From Prauserella flavalba (lineage in GTDB: Bacteria > Actinomycetota > Actinomycetes > Mycobacteriales > Pseudonocardiaceae): a DNA stretch of 64,000 bases. A program made the position numbers and the translations under genes. Position 1 is the first letter of the stretch. Each line of letters starts with the position of its first letter. Shown here one piece after another: positions 1 through 7,772 of this stretch. Location of the stretch: positions 310,001 to 374,000 of the forward strand of contig NZ_MASU01000007.1 of NCBI RefSeq assembly GCF_003202235.1, read 5' to 3'. The notes beneath the pieces were generated by a model. The model saw only the letters and a list, made by a program, of their open reading frames with translations. It had not been told where the DNA came from and did not search any database.

Positions 1-94
1 TCGCGAGCCCGGACGCGGTGGTGCCCGACCAGAGTCGCAGGAACGACGTGTCGCGCAGGACGGATCGGCTCGGGGCGCCGGCTGTCTGTGTCAC
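1..94 (-). CDS. MFS transporter, 5' end only (putative metallophore exporter)
   Basis: This is the N-terminal 31 codons of a gene that runs off the left edge. It starts at GTG (94-92) behind a GGAGGA ribosome site. The visible protein contains RDTSFLRLWSGTTASGLA, the typical opening of a 12-helix MFS drug/siderophore exporter, where an arginine-aspartate pair and FxxLW precede helix 1. It diverges from the FecCD permease gene, and a Zur-type box lies between them, so exporter and importer would share control. The family call rests on about 30 residues. The export role is inferred from context only. Confidence 0.55.
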   Translation of the reverse strand, partial: MTQTAGAPSRSVLRDTSFLRLWSGTTASGLA

Positions 95-145
95 GGGGCG
101 GTAACTCCTCCGGGGTCTCGCTCATTCTGGCACGCACAGGCTAGA

Positions 146-160
146 CGAAAATGGTTTTCA
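146..160. promoter_or_regulatory. Zur-type operator
   Basis: The sequence CGAAAATGGTTTTCA has perfect GAAAA and TTTTC arms around TGG. It differs at two positions from the TGAAAATGATTTTCA type of zinc-uptake regulator (Zur) box I recall from actinomycetes. It is a conspicuously AT-rich island, 52 bases from the MFS start and 63 bases from the permease start, so one bound dimer could repress both directions. It does not resemble the IdeR iron box found at 54295. The metal is inferred from the box type, not shown. Confidence 0.65.
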
Positions 161-222
161 TTTGTAGTATCGGCTGCCGCCGGGTGACGACCATCCGGGA
201 AACGTCCACTGTGGAGGGTCGT

Positions 223-1302
223 GTGACCGTGACGGAGGCGGCGCCCGAGGTCGCGCCGCCGGACAGCCCCCGCGCGCGAGGCCTGCTCACCGTGGTGGCG
301 CTCGTGCTCGTGCTGGTGACGTCGGTGATCGCCGGCATCTCGCTCGGCCCCGCCGTGGTCCCCCTGCCCGACACGCTGCGCTACCTTGGGGCCGCGCTCA
401 CGGGCGGCACGATCGGGCCGGGCGACGTGACGGGCTACTCGATCATCTGGCAGGTCCGCACACCGAGGGTGCTGCTCGCGGTGGTGGTCGGCGCCGGGCT
501 GAGCGTCATCGGCGTCGCCGTGCAGGCGATGGTGCGCAACGCGCTCGCCGATCCGTTCATCCTCGGGGTTTCGTCGGGGGCGTCGGTGGGTGCGAGCGCG
601 GTCGTGTCGTTCGGGCTGTTCGCTGGCCTCGGGATCTACGCGCTGTCGGCGGCCGCGTTCCTCGGCGCGCTCGCGGCGTCCGTTCTGGTGTACGTCGCCG
701 CGCACGGCAGGGCGGGGCTCACCCCGCTGCGGCTCGTGCTCACCGGCGTGGCGCTGGCCCATGGGTTCCAGGCGCTGATGAGCGTGATCGTGTTCTTCGC
801 GCCGTTCGGCGAGGCCGCGCGCTCGGTGCTGTTCTGGCTGCTCGGCAGCCTCGGCGGGGCGGCGTGGGGCTCGCTGCCCATCGCCGCGGTGACCGTCGCC
901 GTGGCGATCGTGGTGTTGCTGCGGCAGTCCAGCGCGCTGGACGTGCTGGCGATGGGCGACGAGTCCGCGGCGAGCCTCGGGGTCGACGCCGCCGCCGTGC
1001 GCCGCAGGCTGTTCCTGCTCACCGCTGTGGTGACGGGCGCGCTGGTCGCGGTCAGCGGCGCGGTCGGCTTCGTCGGGCTCGTCATGCCGCATCTGGTGCG
1101 CATCCTGGTCGGTGCGAGCCACCGCAGGGTCCTGGTGATCGCCCCGCTCGCCGGTGCGATCTTCCTGGTGTGGGTGGATCTCGCCTCCCGCACCCTGTTC
1201 GCGCCGCGCGAGCTGCCGCTGGGCGTGATCACGGCGCTCATCGGCGTGCCGGTGTTCGTGACGCTGCTGCGCCGCCGCGGTTATCTCTTCGGAGGCCGCT
1301 GA
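223..1302 (+). CDS. FecCD-family metal-chelate ABC transporter permease
   Basis: This is a 359-residue polytopic membrane protein of the BtuC/FecCD family. It forms the channel through which a metal-chelate is imported. The family's RTPRVLLAVVVGAGLSVIGVAVQ segment lies near residue 90, followed by NALADPFILGVSSGA, and GLVMPHLVRILVG occurs toward the C-terminus. I chose the GTG at 223 because GGAGGG lies just upstream; an ATG at 151 would extend the protein through the Zur box. The ATPase gene starts one base after the stop. There is only one permease gene, so a homodimer is expected. Confidence 0.9.
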   Translation: MTVTEAAPEVAPPDSPRARGLLTVVALVLVLVTSVIAGISLGPAVVPLPDTLRYLGAALTGGTIGPGDVTGYSIIWQVRTPRVLLAVVVGAGLSVIGVAVQAMVRNALADPFILGVSSGASVGASAVVSFGLFAGLGIYALSAAAFLGALAASVLVYVAAHGRAGLTPLRLVLTGVALAHGFQALMSVIVFFAPFGEAARSVLFWLLGSLGGAAWGSLPIAAVTVAVAIVVLLRQSSALDVLAMGDESAASLGVDAAAVRRRLFLLTAVVTGALVAVSGAVGFVGLVMPHLVRILVGASHRRVLVIAPLAGAIFLVWVDLASRTLFAPRELPLGVITALIGVPVFVTLLRRRGYLFGGR

Positions 1303-1303
1303 G

Positions 1304-2065
1304 ATGGAGCTGACCCTCGACGCGGTCTCGGTGGAGATCGCGGGCACCCGGCTGATCGACGAGCTGAGCCTCAAGGCAGGCGACGGCGAGGTGGTGGGAC
1401 TCGTCGGCCCGAACGGCAGCGGCAAGTCCACCGCGCTGCGCTGCGTCTACCGCGCACTGCGGCCGAGCTCGGGTGCCGTGCTCGTGGACGGCACCGACCT
1501 CGCCACACTGTCCATTCGCGACAGTGCGCGCTCGGTCGCGGCGCTCACCCAGGACAGCACCGCCGACCTGGACTTCACCGTCGCCGAGGTGGTGGCGCTC
1601 GGCCGGTTCCCGCACCAGCGCGGCAACCCGGTGCTGAGCGAGCGCGAACGGGAACTGTGTGCCGAGGCGATGCGGCGCACCGGCGTCACCCATCTCGCGC
1701 GGCGCGGAGTGCTCTCACTGTCCGGCGGGGAACGCCAGCGCGTGCTCATCGCCCGCGCTCTGGTGCAGGAGCCCCGGCTGCTCGTACTCGACGAGCCCAC
1801 CAACCACCTCGACGTGCGGCACCAGGTGGAGCTGCTCGCGTTCCTGCGCGACTGCGGGCTCACCGTGCTCGTCGCGCTGCACGACCTGAACCTCGCCGCG
1901 TCGACCTGCGACCGGCTCGCCGTGCTGCACAACGGAAAGCTCGTCGAGACCGGGCCACCGGCCGACGTGCTGACGCCCGAGCTGGTCCAGCGCGTGTTCG
2001 GCGTGACGCCCACCGTGGTGCGTCATCCGGGCACCGGCGTTCCCCAGCTGCTCTACACCCTCTGA
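1304..2065 (+). CDS. ABC transporter ATP-binding protein (FecE/BtuD type)
   Basis: This 253-residue cytoplasmic ATPase energises the preceding permease. Walker A GPNGSGKST is at residues 35-43, the ABC signature LSGGE at 139-143, Walker B LLVLDEP follows near 160, and the H-loop histidine sits in ALHDLNLA. Length and motif spacing are those of siderophore/cobalamin importers. It starts one base after the permease stop, so translation is probably coupled. Together with the permease and lipoprotein it completes an importer, unlike the operon at 54 kb, which has no ATPase gene. Confidence 0.92.
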   Translation: MELTLDAVSVEIAGTRLIDELSLKAGDGEVVGLVGPNGSGKSTALRCVYRALRPSSGAVLVDGTDLATLSIRDSARSVAALTQDSTADLDFTVAEVVALGRFPHQRGNPVLSERERELCAEAMRRTGVTHLARRGVLSLSGGERQRVLIARALVQEPRLLVLDEPTNHLDVRHQVELLAFLRDCGLTVLVALHDLNLAASTCDRLAVLHNGKLVETGPPADVLTPELVQRVFGVTPTVVRHPGTGVPQLLYTL

Positions 2066-2091
2066 GTCCCCGACAAGGAAGGCCCGTCCCC

Positions 2092-3084
2092 GTGAACCGG
2101 CTCCCCACCGCGTTACCCGCGCTGCTCGCCGTCTGCCTGCTCGTCACCGCGTGCGGCGCCGACGTCGCCCCGCAGGCACAGCAGGGCCCGAAGCCCGTGA
2201 CCATCGAGAACTGCGGCGAGCGGATCACCTATCCGCGGCCGGAGCGCGCGGTCGCCTACGACATGAGCAGCACCGAGAAGATGTTCGCGCTCGGGCTGGC
2301 CGACCGCATGCGCGGCATCGTCATGCCCAGCACCGCCGACCCCGCCGTCGAACGATCCCCGTACCTCGAGGACTACCGGTCGGTGGAGACGCTCTCCACC
2401 GACGTGCTGAGCTTCGAGACGGTGGTCGCCGCCGAGGCCGACTGGGTGCTGGCGGGCTGGAACTCCGGGTTCAGCGAGGAGCGGGGCATCACGCCCGCCC
2501 GGCTCGACGAGGTCGGCATCCGCAGCTACCAGCACACGGAGAGCTGCTTCAACTACGGCGACCGGCCCGTGAAGGTACCCCCGCTGGAGGCGCTCTACAC
2601 GGATCTGCGCCAGATCGGGCAGATCTTCGGCGTCTCCGGCAAGGCGGAGCGGCTCGTCGCCGACCTCCAAGCTCGGGCGTCCACTTTGGAGGAGAACCGG
2701 CCGCAGGGCGAGCCCGCGCGGGTGTTCATCTACGACTCCGGCACCGACCAGCCCTTCACCTCCGGAGGGCAGGGCGCTCCCGACGTGATCGTCTCGCTCG
2801 CCGGCGGGCGCAACATCTTCGGCGATCTCGCCGAACGCTGGACCACGGTCGGGTGGGAACCGGTGGTCGAGGCGCAGCCCGAGGTGATCGCCGTGGTCGA
2901 CTACGGCGACCAGCCGGTGCAGGAGAAGATCGCCTTCCTCAAGTCGTTCCCGCCGCTCGCCGACTCCCCCGCCGTGCGGAACGACCGCTTCCACGTCCTC
3001 GACTACGGCGAGGCCGTGAGCGGTCCCCGCAACCTCGACGCCGCCGAGAAGCTGGCCACATACCTCCGTTCCCTCGGCCGCTGA
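2092..3084 (+). CDS. Metal-chelate binding lipoprotein (FecB/BtuF type)
   Basis: This 330-residue protein has a lipoprotein signal: a short basic start, a leucine/alanine-rich stretch, and the lipobox LVTAC with Cys near residue 21. The GTG at 2092 follows AAGGAAGG. The mature part is a class III solute-binding protein, with two lobes joined by a long helix, that would sit on the outer face of the membrane and deliver a metal-chelate to the permease. PRPERAVAYDMSSTEKMFALG is the family's first strand-helix unit. An unusual CFNYG segment near residue 150 may belong to the binding pocket; that is a guess. The ligand is unknown. Confidence 0.88.
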   Translation: MNRLPTALPALLAVCLLVTACGADVAPQAQQGPKPVTIENCGERITYPRPERAVAYDMSSTEKMFALGLADRMRGIVMPSTADPAVERSPYLEDYRSVETLSTDVLSFETVVAAEADWVLAGWNSGFSEERGITPARLDEVGIRSYQHTESCFNYGDRPVKVPPLEALYTDLRQIGQIFGVSGKAERLVADLQARASTLEENRPQGEPARVFIYDSGTDQPFTSGGQGAPDVIVSLAGGRNIFGDLAERWTTVGWEPVVEAQPEVIAVVDYGDQPVQEKIAFLKSFPPLADSPAVRNDRFHVLDYGEAVSGPRNLDAAEKLATYLRSLGR

Positions 3085-3105
3085 CCCATCAAGAGGAGCC
3101 CTGTC

Positions 3106-3819
3106 TTGGACACGATCGACCGGCTGCCGCCGCCGCTGCCCGCCGAGCAGATCATCGCGCTGAACCAGCCGAAGGCCGACCTGCACACCCTCCGGTCCTA
3201 CGAGTGGAACGGGTGGACGTTCGACGTGCCGCCAGGCGTGTTCCTGCCTGGGGCCACGAGCCGCATGATCCACGAGCGGGTCCTCGACGGGCGCATCGAG
3301 GTGCGCGGCCGCCGCTACGCCGCGATGGGAACGGGCCTCGGGGTGGAGGCCGTCGCCGCGGCGGCTCGCGGCGCGCGGTCGGTCCACGCCTTCGACGTCC
3401 ACGCCGAGAGCGTCGCCACCACCGAGCGGCACTACCGGCGCCTCGCCGGGAGCCCGGAGGGCACGACGTTCACCGGCGTGGTGGCCGACGTGTTCGACGG
3501 CTTCGACGGCGGTCCGTTCGACGTGGTGACGTTCAACCCGCCCGCGGTGAGCCGGACCGTGAGCGACGACCCGGACGTGGTGCGCAACGTGTGTGTCGGC
3601 GCGAGCCTGCTCGAACGGTTCTTCCGCCAGCTCGCCGAGCGTGACCTGCTGGCGCCGGGCGGCGAGGTGTACGTGATCGCGTCCAACACCGCCGACCTGC
3701 GCGGCATCGCAGGGCACGCCGTCGCCAACGGCTTCACCGTCGAGGTCGCGCACCGGCACGACTGGCAGGACGGTGTGCTCACCTACCTGTTCCGGCTCAC
3801 GCGGGGAGGCGGGGCATGA
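3106..3819 (+). CDS. Class I SAM-dependent small-molecule methyltransferase
   Basis: This is a 237-residue Rossmann methyltransferase. SAM motif I is MGTGLGVEAVAAAARGA (about 68-84), followed by an acidic strand AFDVH. The catalytic-type motif is FNPPAV, a relative of the NPPY motif of HemK/RsmC enzymes that methylate planar nitrogens. The start is TTG (3106) with AGAGGAG seven bases upstream. The gene lies between the uptake lipoprotein and the DUF364 gene, with an ATGA overlap downstream. I infer that it methylates the product of this locus rather than RNA or protein, because every neighbour is a small-molecule or transport gene. The substrate is unknown. Confidence 0.75.
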   Translation: MDTIDRLPPPLPAEQIIALNQPKADLHTLRSYEWNGWTFDVPPGVFLPGATSRMIHERVLDGRIEVRGRRYAAMGTGLGVEAVAAAARGARSVHAFDVHAESVATTERHYRRLAGSPEGTTFTGVVADVFDGFDGGPFDVVTFNPPAVSRTVSDDPDVVRNVCVGASLLERFFRQLAERDLLAPGGEVYVIASNTADLRGIAGHAVANGFTVEVAHRHDWQDGVLTYLFRLTRGGGA

Positions 3820-4631
3820 GCGTGGCCGAGCTGACGGCGGGCGTGCTGGCGGGCGAGACCGGCACCGCGCGGACCGCGCCCTCGGACCTGGTGGCCACGA
3901 GCGTGTTCTGGCTGCACCACGGCACGCGGCTGGCCGGAGGGCACACGACGTACCTCAACCAGTACGTGCTCGTGCGGGCCGGTGACGTGTTCGGTGCGTG
4001 CGCGTTCGAGCGGGGCGAGCTGGACCCTTCGGTGTGCGCCGAGCTGTCGGGCAGCACAATCGACGTCCTGTTGCGAGAGGGCCCGCCCGCCGTGCGGATC
4101 GCCGCGCTCGACGCCTACCTCGCCCACGACCGTCCACATCGGACCGATGAACGGGCCGAGCCGGTGCCGCTTCCGGCGGGAACCCCGGAGGTGCGCGCGG
4201 TAGCCAGGGACGCCGCGATCGCCGGGCTGCTCGACGTCTCCCCCGGCGCGAAGGTCGCACTCATCGGCGTGGTGAACCCGCTCGTCGCGGCGATCAGGGA
4301 ACGCGGCGCGGAATGCCTGCCGTGCGACCTCAACCTCCGGGCGACGCAGTGGGGCGACCCCGTGGCCCGCGACATGGCCGACGTGCTCGGCGCGGCCGAC
4401 GCCGTGGTGGCGACCGGGATGACGCTGAGCAACGGCACGTTCGACCACATCGTCGCCCACTGCCGCGAACGCGGCGTCCCGCTGGTCGTCTACGCGCAGA
4501 CCGGCAGCGCGGTCGCCAGGGCGTTCCTCGGCGCAGGGGTGGCCGCGCTGTCGGCGGAACCGTTCCCGTTCTCGCAGTTCAGCGCCGAGCCCACGACGCT
4601 GTACCGTTACCGCGCGAAAGGAGCCGTATGA
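3816..4631 (+). CDS. DUF4213/DUF364 (Rossmann-like, putative heavy-metal chelation) protein
   Basis: This 271-residue protein has the two-part layout of the DUF4213-DUF364 family. An N-terminal alpha/beta part contains GGHTTYLNQYVLV. The C-terminal Rossmann-like part contains VALIGVVNPLV, then ATGMTLSNGTFDHIV and the family's closing VVYAQTGSAV segment. The family is described as 'putative heavy-metal chelation' and its biochemical function is unsettled. ATGA overlaps join it to the methyltransferase (3816-3819) and to the kinase (4628-4631), so all three are almost certainly made together. Its presence supports a metal-related pathway. Confidence 0.75.
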   Translation: MSVAELTAGVLAGETGTARTAPSDLVATSVFWLHHGTRLAGGHTTYLNQYVLVRAGDVFGACAFERGELDPSVCAELSGSTIDVLLREGPPAVRIAALDAYLAHDRPHRTDERAEPVPLPAGTPEVRAVARDAAIAGLLDVSPGAKVALIGVVNPLVAAIRERGAECLPCDLNLRATQWGDPVARDMADVLGAADAVVATGMTLSNGTFDHIVAHCRERGVPLVVYAQTGSAVARAFLGAGVAALSAEPFPFSQFSAEPTTLYRYRAKGAV

Positions 4632-5620
4632 CGGTGGGCAGTGTCGGCCGCGGTCACGCGCCGGGCCACCACGGCGAGATCCTGCAGGGCGTGTTCCTCG
4701 ACGCGGCGGGCCGCCCCTGCCCCGGGCTCGTGACGCTGCCCATGTCGGGGCCCGGCACGCGCGCCGAGTTCACCCGGGCGCCGGGAGACAGGGTCACCGT
4801 GGAGCCGCGGGAGCGCACGAAGGCCGCGCGGGCCGCGACGCTCGCCGTCGCCGAGTGCGCGCGGCGGACCGGGCAGCCGCCCGGCGGGGGCGGGCTGCGC
4901 CTGCGCAGCGACCTCCCGGTCGGGCTCGGCATGGGCTCCTCCACCAGTGACGTGCTCGCCGCGGTGCGCGCCGTCGCCGCGAGTTACGACGTGACGCTGC
5001 CCGCCGCGGACCTCGCGCGGCTGGCCGTGCGCGCCGAGCAGGCGTGCGATCCGCTCATGCTCGACGGCAGGCCCCTGCTGTTCGCGCAGCGGGAGGGGCG
5101 GGTGCTGGAGGACCTGGGCGCCGCGCTGCCGCCCACGGTCGTCGTCGGCTGCCTCACCAGCGACGGAGCGCCCGTCGACACGCTCACACTGCCCCGCGCC
5201 GAGCACGACGTGCGCGCGTTCGAATGGCTGCGCGGGCTGCTGCGCCGTGCGATCGCCGAATCCGACGTGGCACTGCTGGGCCGGGTGAGCACGCAGAGCG
5301 CGCGGTACAACCAGCGCGTGCTCGCCAAGCCCGAGTTCGGGGTGCTGGAGCACATCGCCGAGCACACCGGCGCGGCGGGCGTCCAGGTGGCCCACAGCGG
5401 CAACGTCGCGGGCCTGCTGTTCGACGCGACCGCCCCCGGGCTCGCCCGCAGGCTGCGCCGGTGCGTGCGGGCGTTGCGCCGCAACGACATCACCGTCACC
5501 CGCATCTTCGGCACCCGGAACGGAGGGCGTGCATGGACGACCACATCGCCGACGCCATCGGCAGGCCGGACCTGGTGCGAGCCGGCGACGGTCTCGTCTG
5601 CCTTCGCTTCGAGACGATGA
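4628..5620 (+). CDS. GHMP-family kinase, PduX (L-threonine kinase)-like
   Basis: This 330-residue protein is a GHMP small-molecule kinase. GHHGEILQG (13-21) matches the PduX-type start of the fold, and PVGLGMGSSTS (97-107) is the phosphate-binding loop that precedes helix A. PduX phosphorylates the hydroxyl of L-threonine. Here a hydroxy-amino acid such as serine or threonine is the likely substrate, because the next gene is a PLP enzyme whose relatives use O-phosphoserine. The start is the ATG of an ATGA overlap. The reading frame continues 88 bases into the next gene, so the last 28 or so residues look like a non-family tail. Confidence 0.78.
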   Translation: MTVGSVGRGHAPGHHGEILQGVFLDAAGRPCPGLVTLPMSGPGTRAEFTRAPGDRVTVEPRERTKAARAATLAVAECARRTGQPPGGGGLRLRSDLPVGLGMGSSTSDVLAAVRAVAASYDVTLPAADLARLAVRAEQACDPLMLDGRPLLFAQREGRVLEDLGAALPPTVVVGCLTSDGAPVDTLTLPRAEHDVRAFEWLRGLLRRAIAESDVALLGRVSTQSARYNQRVLAKPEFGVLEHIAEHTGAAGVQVAHSGNVAGLLFDATAPGLARRLRRCVRALRRNDITVTRIFGTRNGGRAWTTTSPTPSAGRTWCEPATVSSAFASRR

Positions 5621-6525
5621 AGGTGGTCTCCGCGCTGGCCGCCGTCGAGCACCTGCTCGGCACGGGCGTGGTCCGGCGCGGGGACACGCTGCTCGACAGC
5701 TCCAGCGGCATCTACGCCTACGCACTCGCGCTGGCCTGCCACCGGCACGGGCTGCGCTGCCACATCGTCGGTTCGACGACGGTCGACGAGACACTGCGGG
5801 TGCAGCTCGCCGTGCTCGGCGCCCGGCTGGAGCAGATGCCGCCCTCGGCGGACCTCAAGCTCGACCAGAGCCGCCGCGTGCGCCGGGTCCGCGAGATCCT
5901 GCGGGACAACCCCGGCTACCACTGGATGCGGCAGTACCACGACGACGTCCACTACCTCGGCTACCGCGAGGTGGCGCACCGCATCGCGGGCGAGGTCGAC
6001 GGCCCGGTGACGGTCGTGGGCGGGGTCGGCTCGGGCGCGTCGAGCGGTGCGCTCGCGACGTACCTGCGGGACCGCCTGCCGAGCGTGGAGCTGGCCGGGG
6101 TGCAGCCCTTCGGCAGCGTCACCTTCGGCAGCGAGCACGTCGCCGATCCGGAGATCATCATCGCCGGAATCGGCAGCTCGATCCCGTTCGGCAACGTCCG
6201 CCACCGGCTCTACGACACGATCCACTGGATCGGCTTCGAGGCCGCGCTCGCGGGCAGCGTGCACCTGCTGCGCGAGCACGCCGTATTCGCCGGGCTCTCG
6301 ACCGGTGCCGCCTATCTCGCGGCCCGGTGGGAGCGGCGGCTGCGTCCGGATCGGACGGTGGTGTTCGTCGCCGCCGACACCGGTCACCGCTACGTCGGCA
6401 CGGTCTTCGCGCGGCACGCCGAGGCCCGCCCGGTGGCAGGGCTCGCGCCGCACGCGGTGACCGCGCGGGACGAGCTGGCGCTGCCGTGGTCACGCATGGC
6501 CTGGAACCGCGCGTCGTTCCCGTGA
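5533..6525 (+). CDS. Cysteine-synthase-like PLP-dependent enzyme (SbnA/AesA-like role proposed)
   Basis: This 330-residue fold-type II PLP enzyme is expected to carry out beta-replacement on an activated amino acid. Lys30 in FETMK replaces the usual SVKDR Schiff-base lysine motif. SSGIYAYALA replaces the TSGNTG substrate loop. GGVGSGASSG is the phosphate-binding glycine loop and GLSTGAAYLAAR matches the GISSGA region. The altered substrate loop argues against ordinary cysteine synthesis. The ATG at 5533 is preceded by CGGAGGG. Relatives in metallophore pathways (SbnA, AesA) join O-phosphoserine to an amino-acid nitrogen; the same is inferred here with the upstream kinase supplying the phosphate ester. 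Confidence 0.78.
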   Translation: MDDHIADAIGRPDLVRAGDGLVCLRFETMKVVSALAAVEHLLGTGVVRRGDTLLDSSSGIYAYALALACHRHGLRCHIVGSTTVDETLRVQLAVLGARLEQMPPSADLKLDQSRRVRRVREILRDNPGYHWMRQYHDDVHYLGYREVAHRIAGEVDGPVTVVGGVGSGASSGALATYLRDRLPSVELAGVQPFGSVTFGSEHVADPEIIIAGIGSSIPFGNVRHRLYDTIHWIGFEAALAGSVHLLREHAVFAGLSTGAAYLAARWERRLRPDRTVVFVAADTGHRYVGTVFARHAEARPVAGLAPHAVTARDELALPWSRMAWNRASFP

Positions 6526-6567
6526 CCTGCGCGTACGCGGACGGGCACGGACCGCTACCGTGGAGGG

Positions 6568-7218
6568 GTGCGCGTGCTGGTCACGGAGGACGACGAGAAC
6601 CTCAGGGTGGCCGTCGAGGCGTCGCTGCGCGGCGCCGGCTTCGCCGTCGACGCCGCCACCGATCTTCCCGAGGCGGACGAGGCGCTGGCCGTCAACGCCT
6701 ACGACGGTGCCGTGTTCGACCGGATGCTGCCCTCGGGTGACGCGCTGGGGTACGTCGAACACCGCCGCCGCGCCGGCTGGTCCGTGCCCGTGCTGTTCCT
6801 GACCGCGCGGGACACGGTGACCGACCGGATCGCCGGGCTCCAGTGGGGTGACGACTACCTCGTGAAGCCGTTCGCCGTGGCCGAGCTCGTCGCACGGGTG
6901 CGAAGCCTGTGCCGCCGCGGCGCGACGCTGCCTGCGCCCGTGCTGCGATCCGGGGACCTCGAGCTCGACACGGGGCGGCACGAGGCGCGCCGCGCCGGCA
7001 CGCTGCTGAACCTCACCACCAAGGAGTTCCTGGTGCTGGAACGGCTGGTGGCCAACGGCGGGCCGGTGCCGAGGGCGGAGCTGATCGCCGCGGCCTGGGA
7101 CGAACTGGTGCCCCCCGCGTCGAACGTGCTGGACGTGCTCATCGCGCAGCTGCGCCGCAAGCTCGGACCGCCGCCGGTGCTGCACACCGTGCGCGGTGTC
7201 GGCTACGTGCTCAGGTGA
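6568..7218 (+). CDS. OmpR-family response regulator (orphan)
   Basis: This 216-residue protein has a receiver domain (1-118) and a winged-helix DNA-binding domain (125-216). The acidic pair is Glu7/Asp8-Asp9, the phospho-acceptor Asp51 lies in FDRMLP, switch Thr79 is in FLTARD, and the conserved lysine Lys100 is in LVKPF. The C-terminal domain ends with the VRGVGYVLR typical of OmpR/PhoB. No histidine kinase gene is adjacent, so its partner is elsewhere or it is an orphan. A TACCGT hexamer (6556-6561) lies seven bases before GTG 6568, suggesting a leaderless message. GTG 6574 is an alternative start with a better-spaced GGAGGGG. Confidence 0.88.
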   Translation: MRVLVTEDDENLRVAVEASLRGAGFAVDAATDLPEADEALAVNAYDGAVFDRMLPSGDALGYVEHRRRAGWSVPVLFLTARDTVTDRIAGLQWGDDYLVKPFAVAELVARVRSLCRRGATLPAPVLRSGDLELDTGRHEARRAGTLLNLTTKEFLVLERLVANGGPVPRAELIAAAWDELVPPASNVLDVLIAQLRRKLGPPPVLHTVRGVGYVLR

Positions 7219-7229
7219 GTGCCCCGACC

Positions 7230-7282
7230 GCAGTGAAGGCCACCATCACTGCATCTAACGCAGGCAAGGTGGCCCTCACTGC
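7230..7282. terminator. 53-bp nested palindrome (family copy A)
   Basis: This imperfect copy of the intergenic palindrome has a left half GCAGTGAAGGCC...CACTGC and a right half running to CCCTCACTGC around a short AT-containing centre. It sits exactly between convergent genes, the response regulator stop at 7218 and the ATPase stop at 7297, as expected of a bidirectional terminator. Several substitutions relative to the perfect copies suggest an older element. Confidence 0.6.
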
Positions 7283-7296
7283 GGATGGCTGGGCAC

Positions 7297-7734
7297 TCAG
7301 GAGGCGGCGCGGGCCGCGCGGGCCTGGGCCGGGAACACCGGCCGGTGCGACGGCGCGGTGAGGTCGAAGTCGGCGCGCACCGTGTGGCCCGTGCCGCCGT
7401 CGAGGCCGCTCACCGCCGCGAGGGCGCGGACCAGCTCGATTCCGCAGCGTTGCTCGGGTGTGCGCGCCGGAACCAGCATGGCGGGGTGGTCGAGCTCGAC
7501 GCGCAGGCGGCGGTCCGGCGCGTGGGACAGGCGCAGCCGCACGGGGCGGGAGGGGTCCGCCAGTGCCAGTGTGGCCAGTTCGTTGACCAGGAGCTGGGCG
7601 TCGGTCACGAGCTTGTCGTCGTACCGGGAGAGCATGGCCCGCACGCGATGCCGCAACGCCGGAAGATCACGTACGCGGGCCTCCTGCCAGCCGGTGTCGT
7701 CCACCGTCGGCCCCACCGCTTCTGACACTGTCAA
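7297..7734 (-). CDS. Anti-sigma-factor-type ATP-binding protein (RsbW-like, degenerate)
   Basis: This 145-residue protein matches the single-domain HATPase_c anti-sigma/serine-kinase family. LVNELATLALAD gives the N-box-like helix with its glutamate and asparagine. The usual G1 box (DxGxG) is replaced by VELDHPAMLVPA, so ATP binding may be weak. RCGIELVRALAAVSGLDG occupies the G2-side helix. Such proteins sequester sigma-B/F-type sigma factors or act as atypical anti-anti-sigma kinases. No sigma or antagonist gene is adjacent. A SigB-type promoter precedes it, hinting at feedback on the general stress response. Confidence 0.65.
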   Translation of the reverse strand: MTVSEAVGPTVDDTGWQEARVRDLPALRHRVRAMLSRYDDKLVTDAQLLVNELATLALADPSRPVRLRLSHAPDRRLRVELDHPAMLVPARTPEQRCGIELVRALAAVSGLDGGTGHTVRADFDLTAPSHRPVFPAQARAARAAS

Positions 7735-7772
7735 CCACCATCCGCTGTTTGCTCAACGTAGGAGAAGACGGG

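Noticed and set aside
91-1431. 446-codon minus-strand open frame opposite the FecCD permease
   Set aside because: Arginine/histidine/glutamine-rich low-complexity translation typical of antisense frames in GC3-rich DNA, and the plus-strand gene here is clear.
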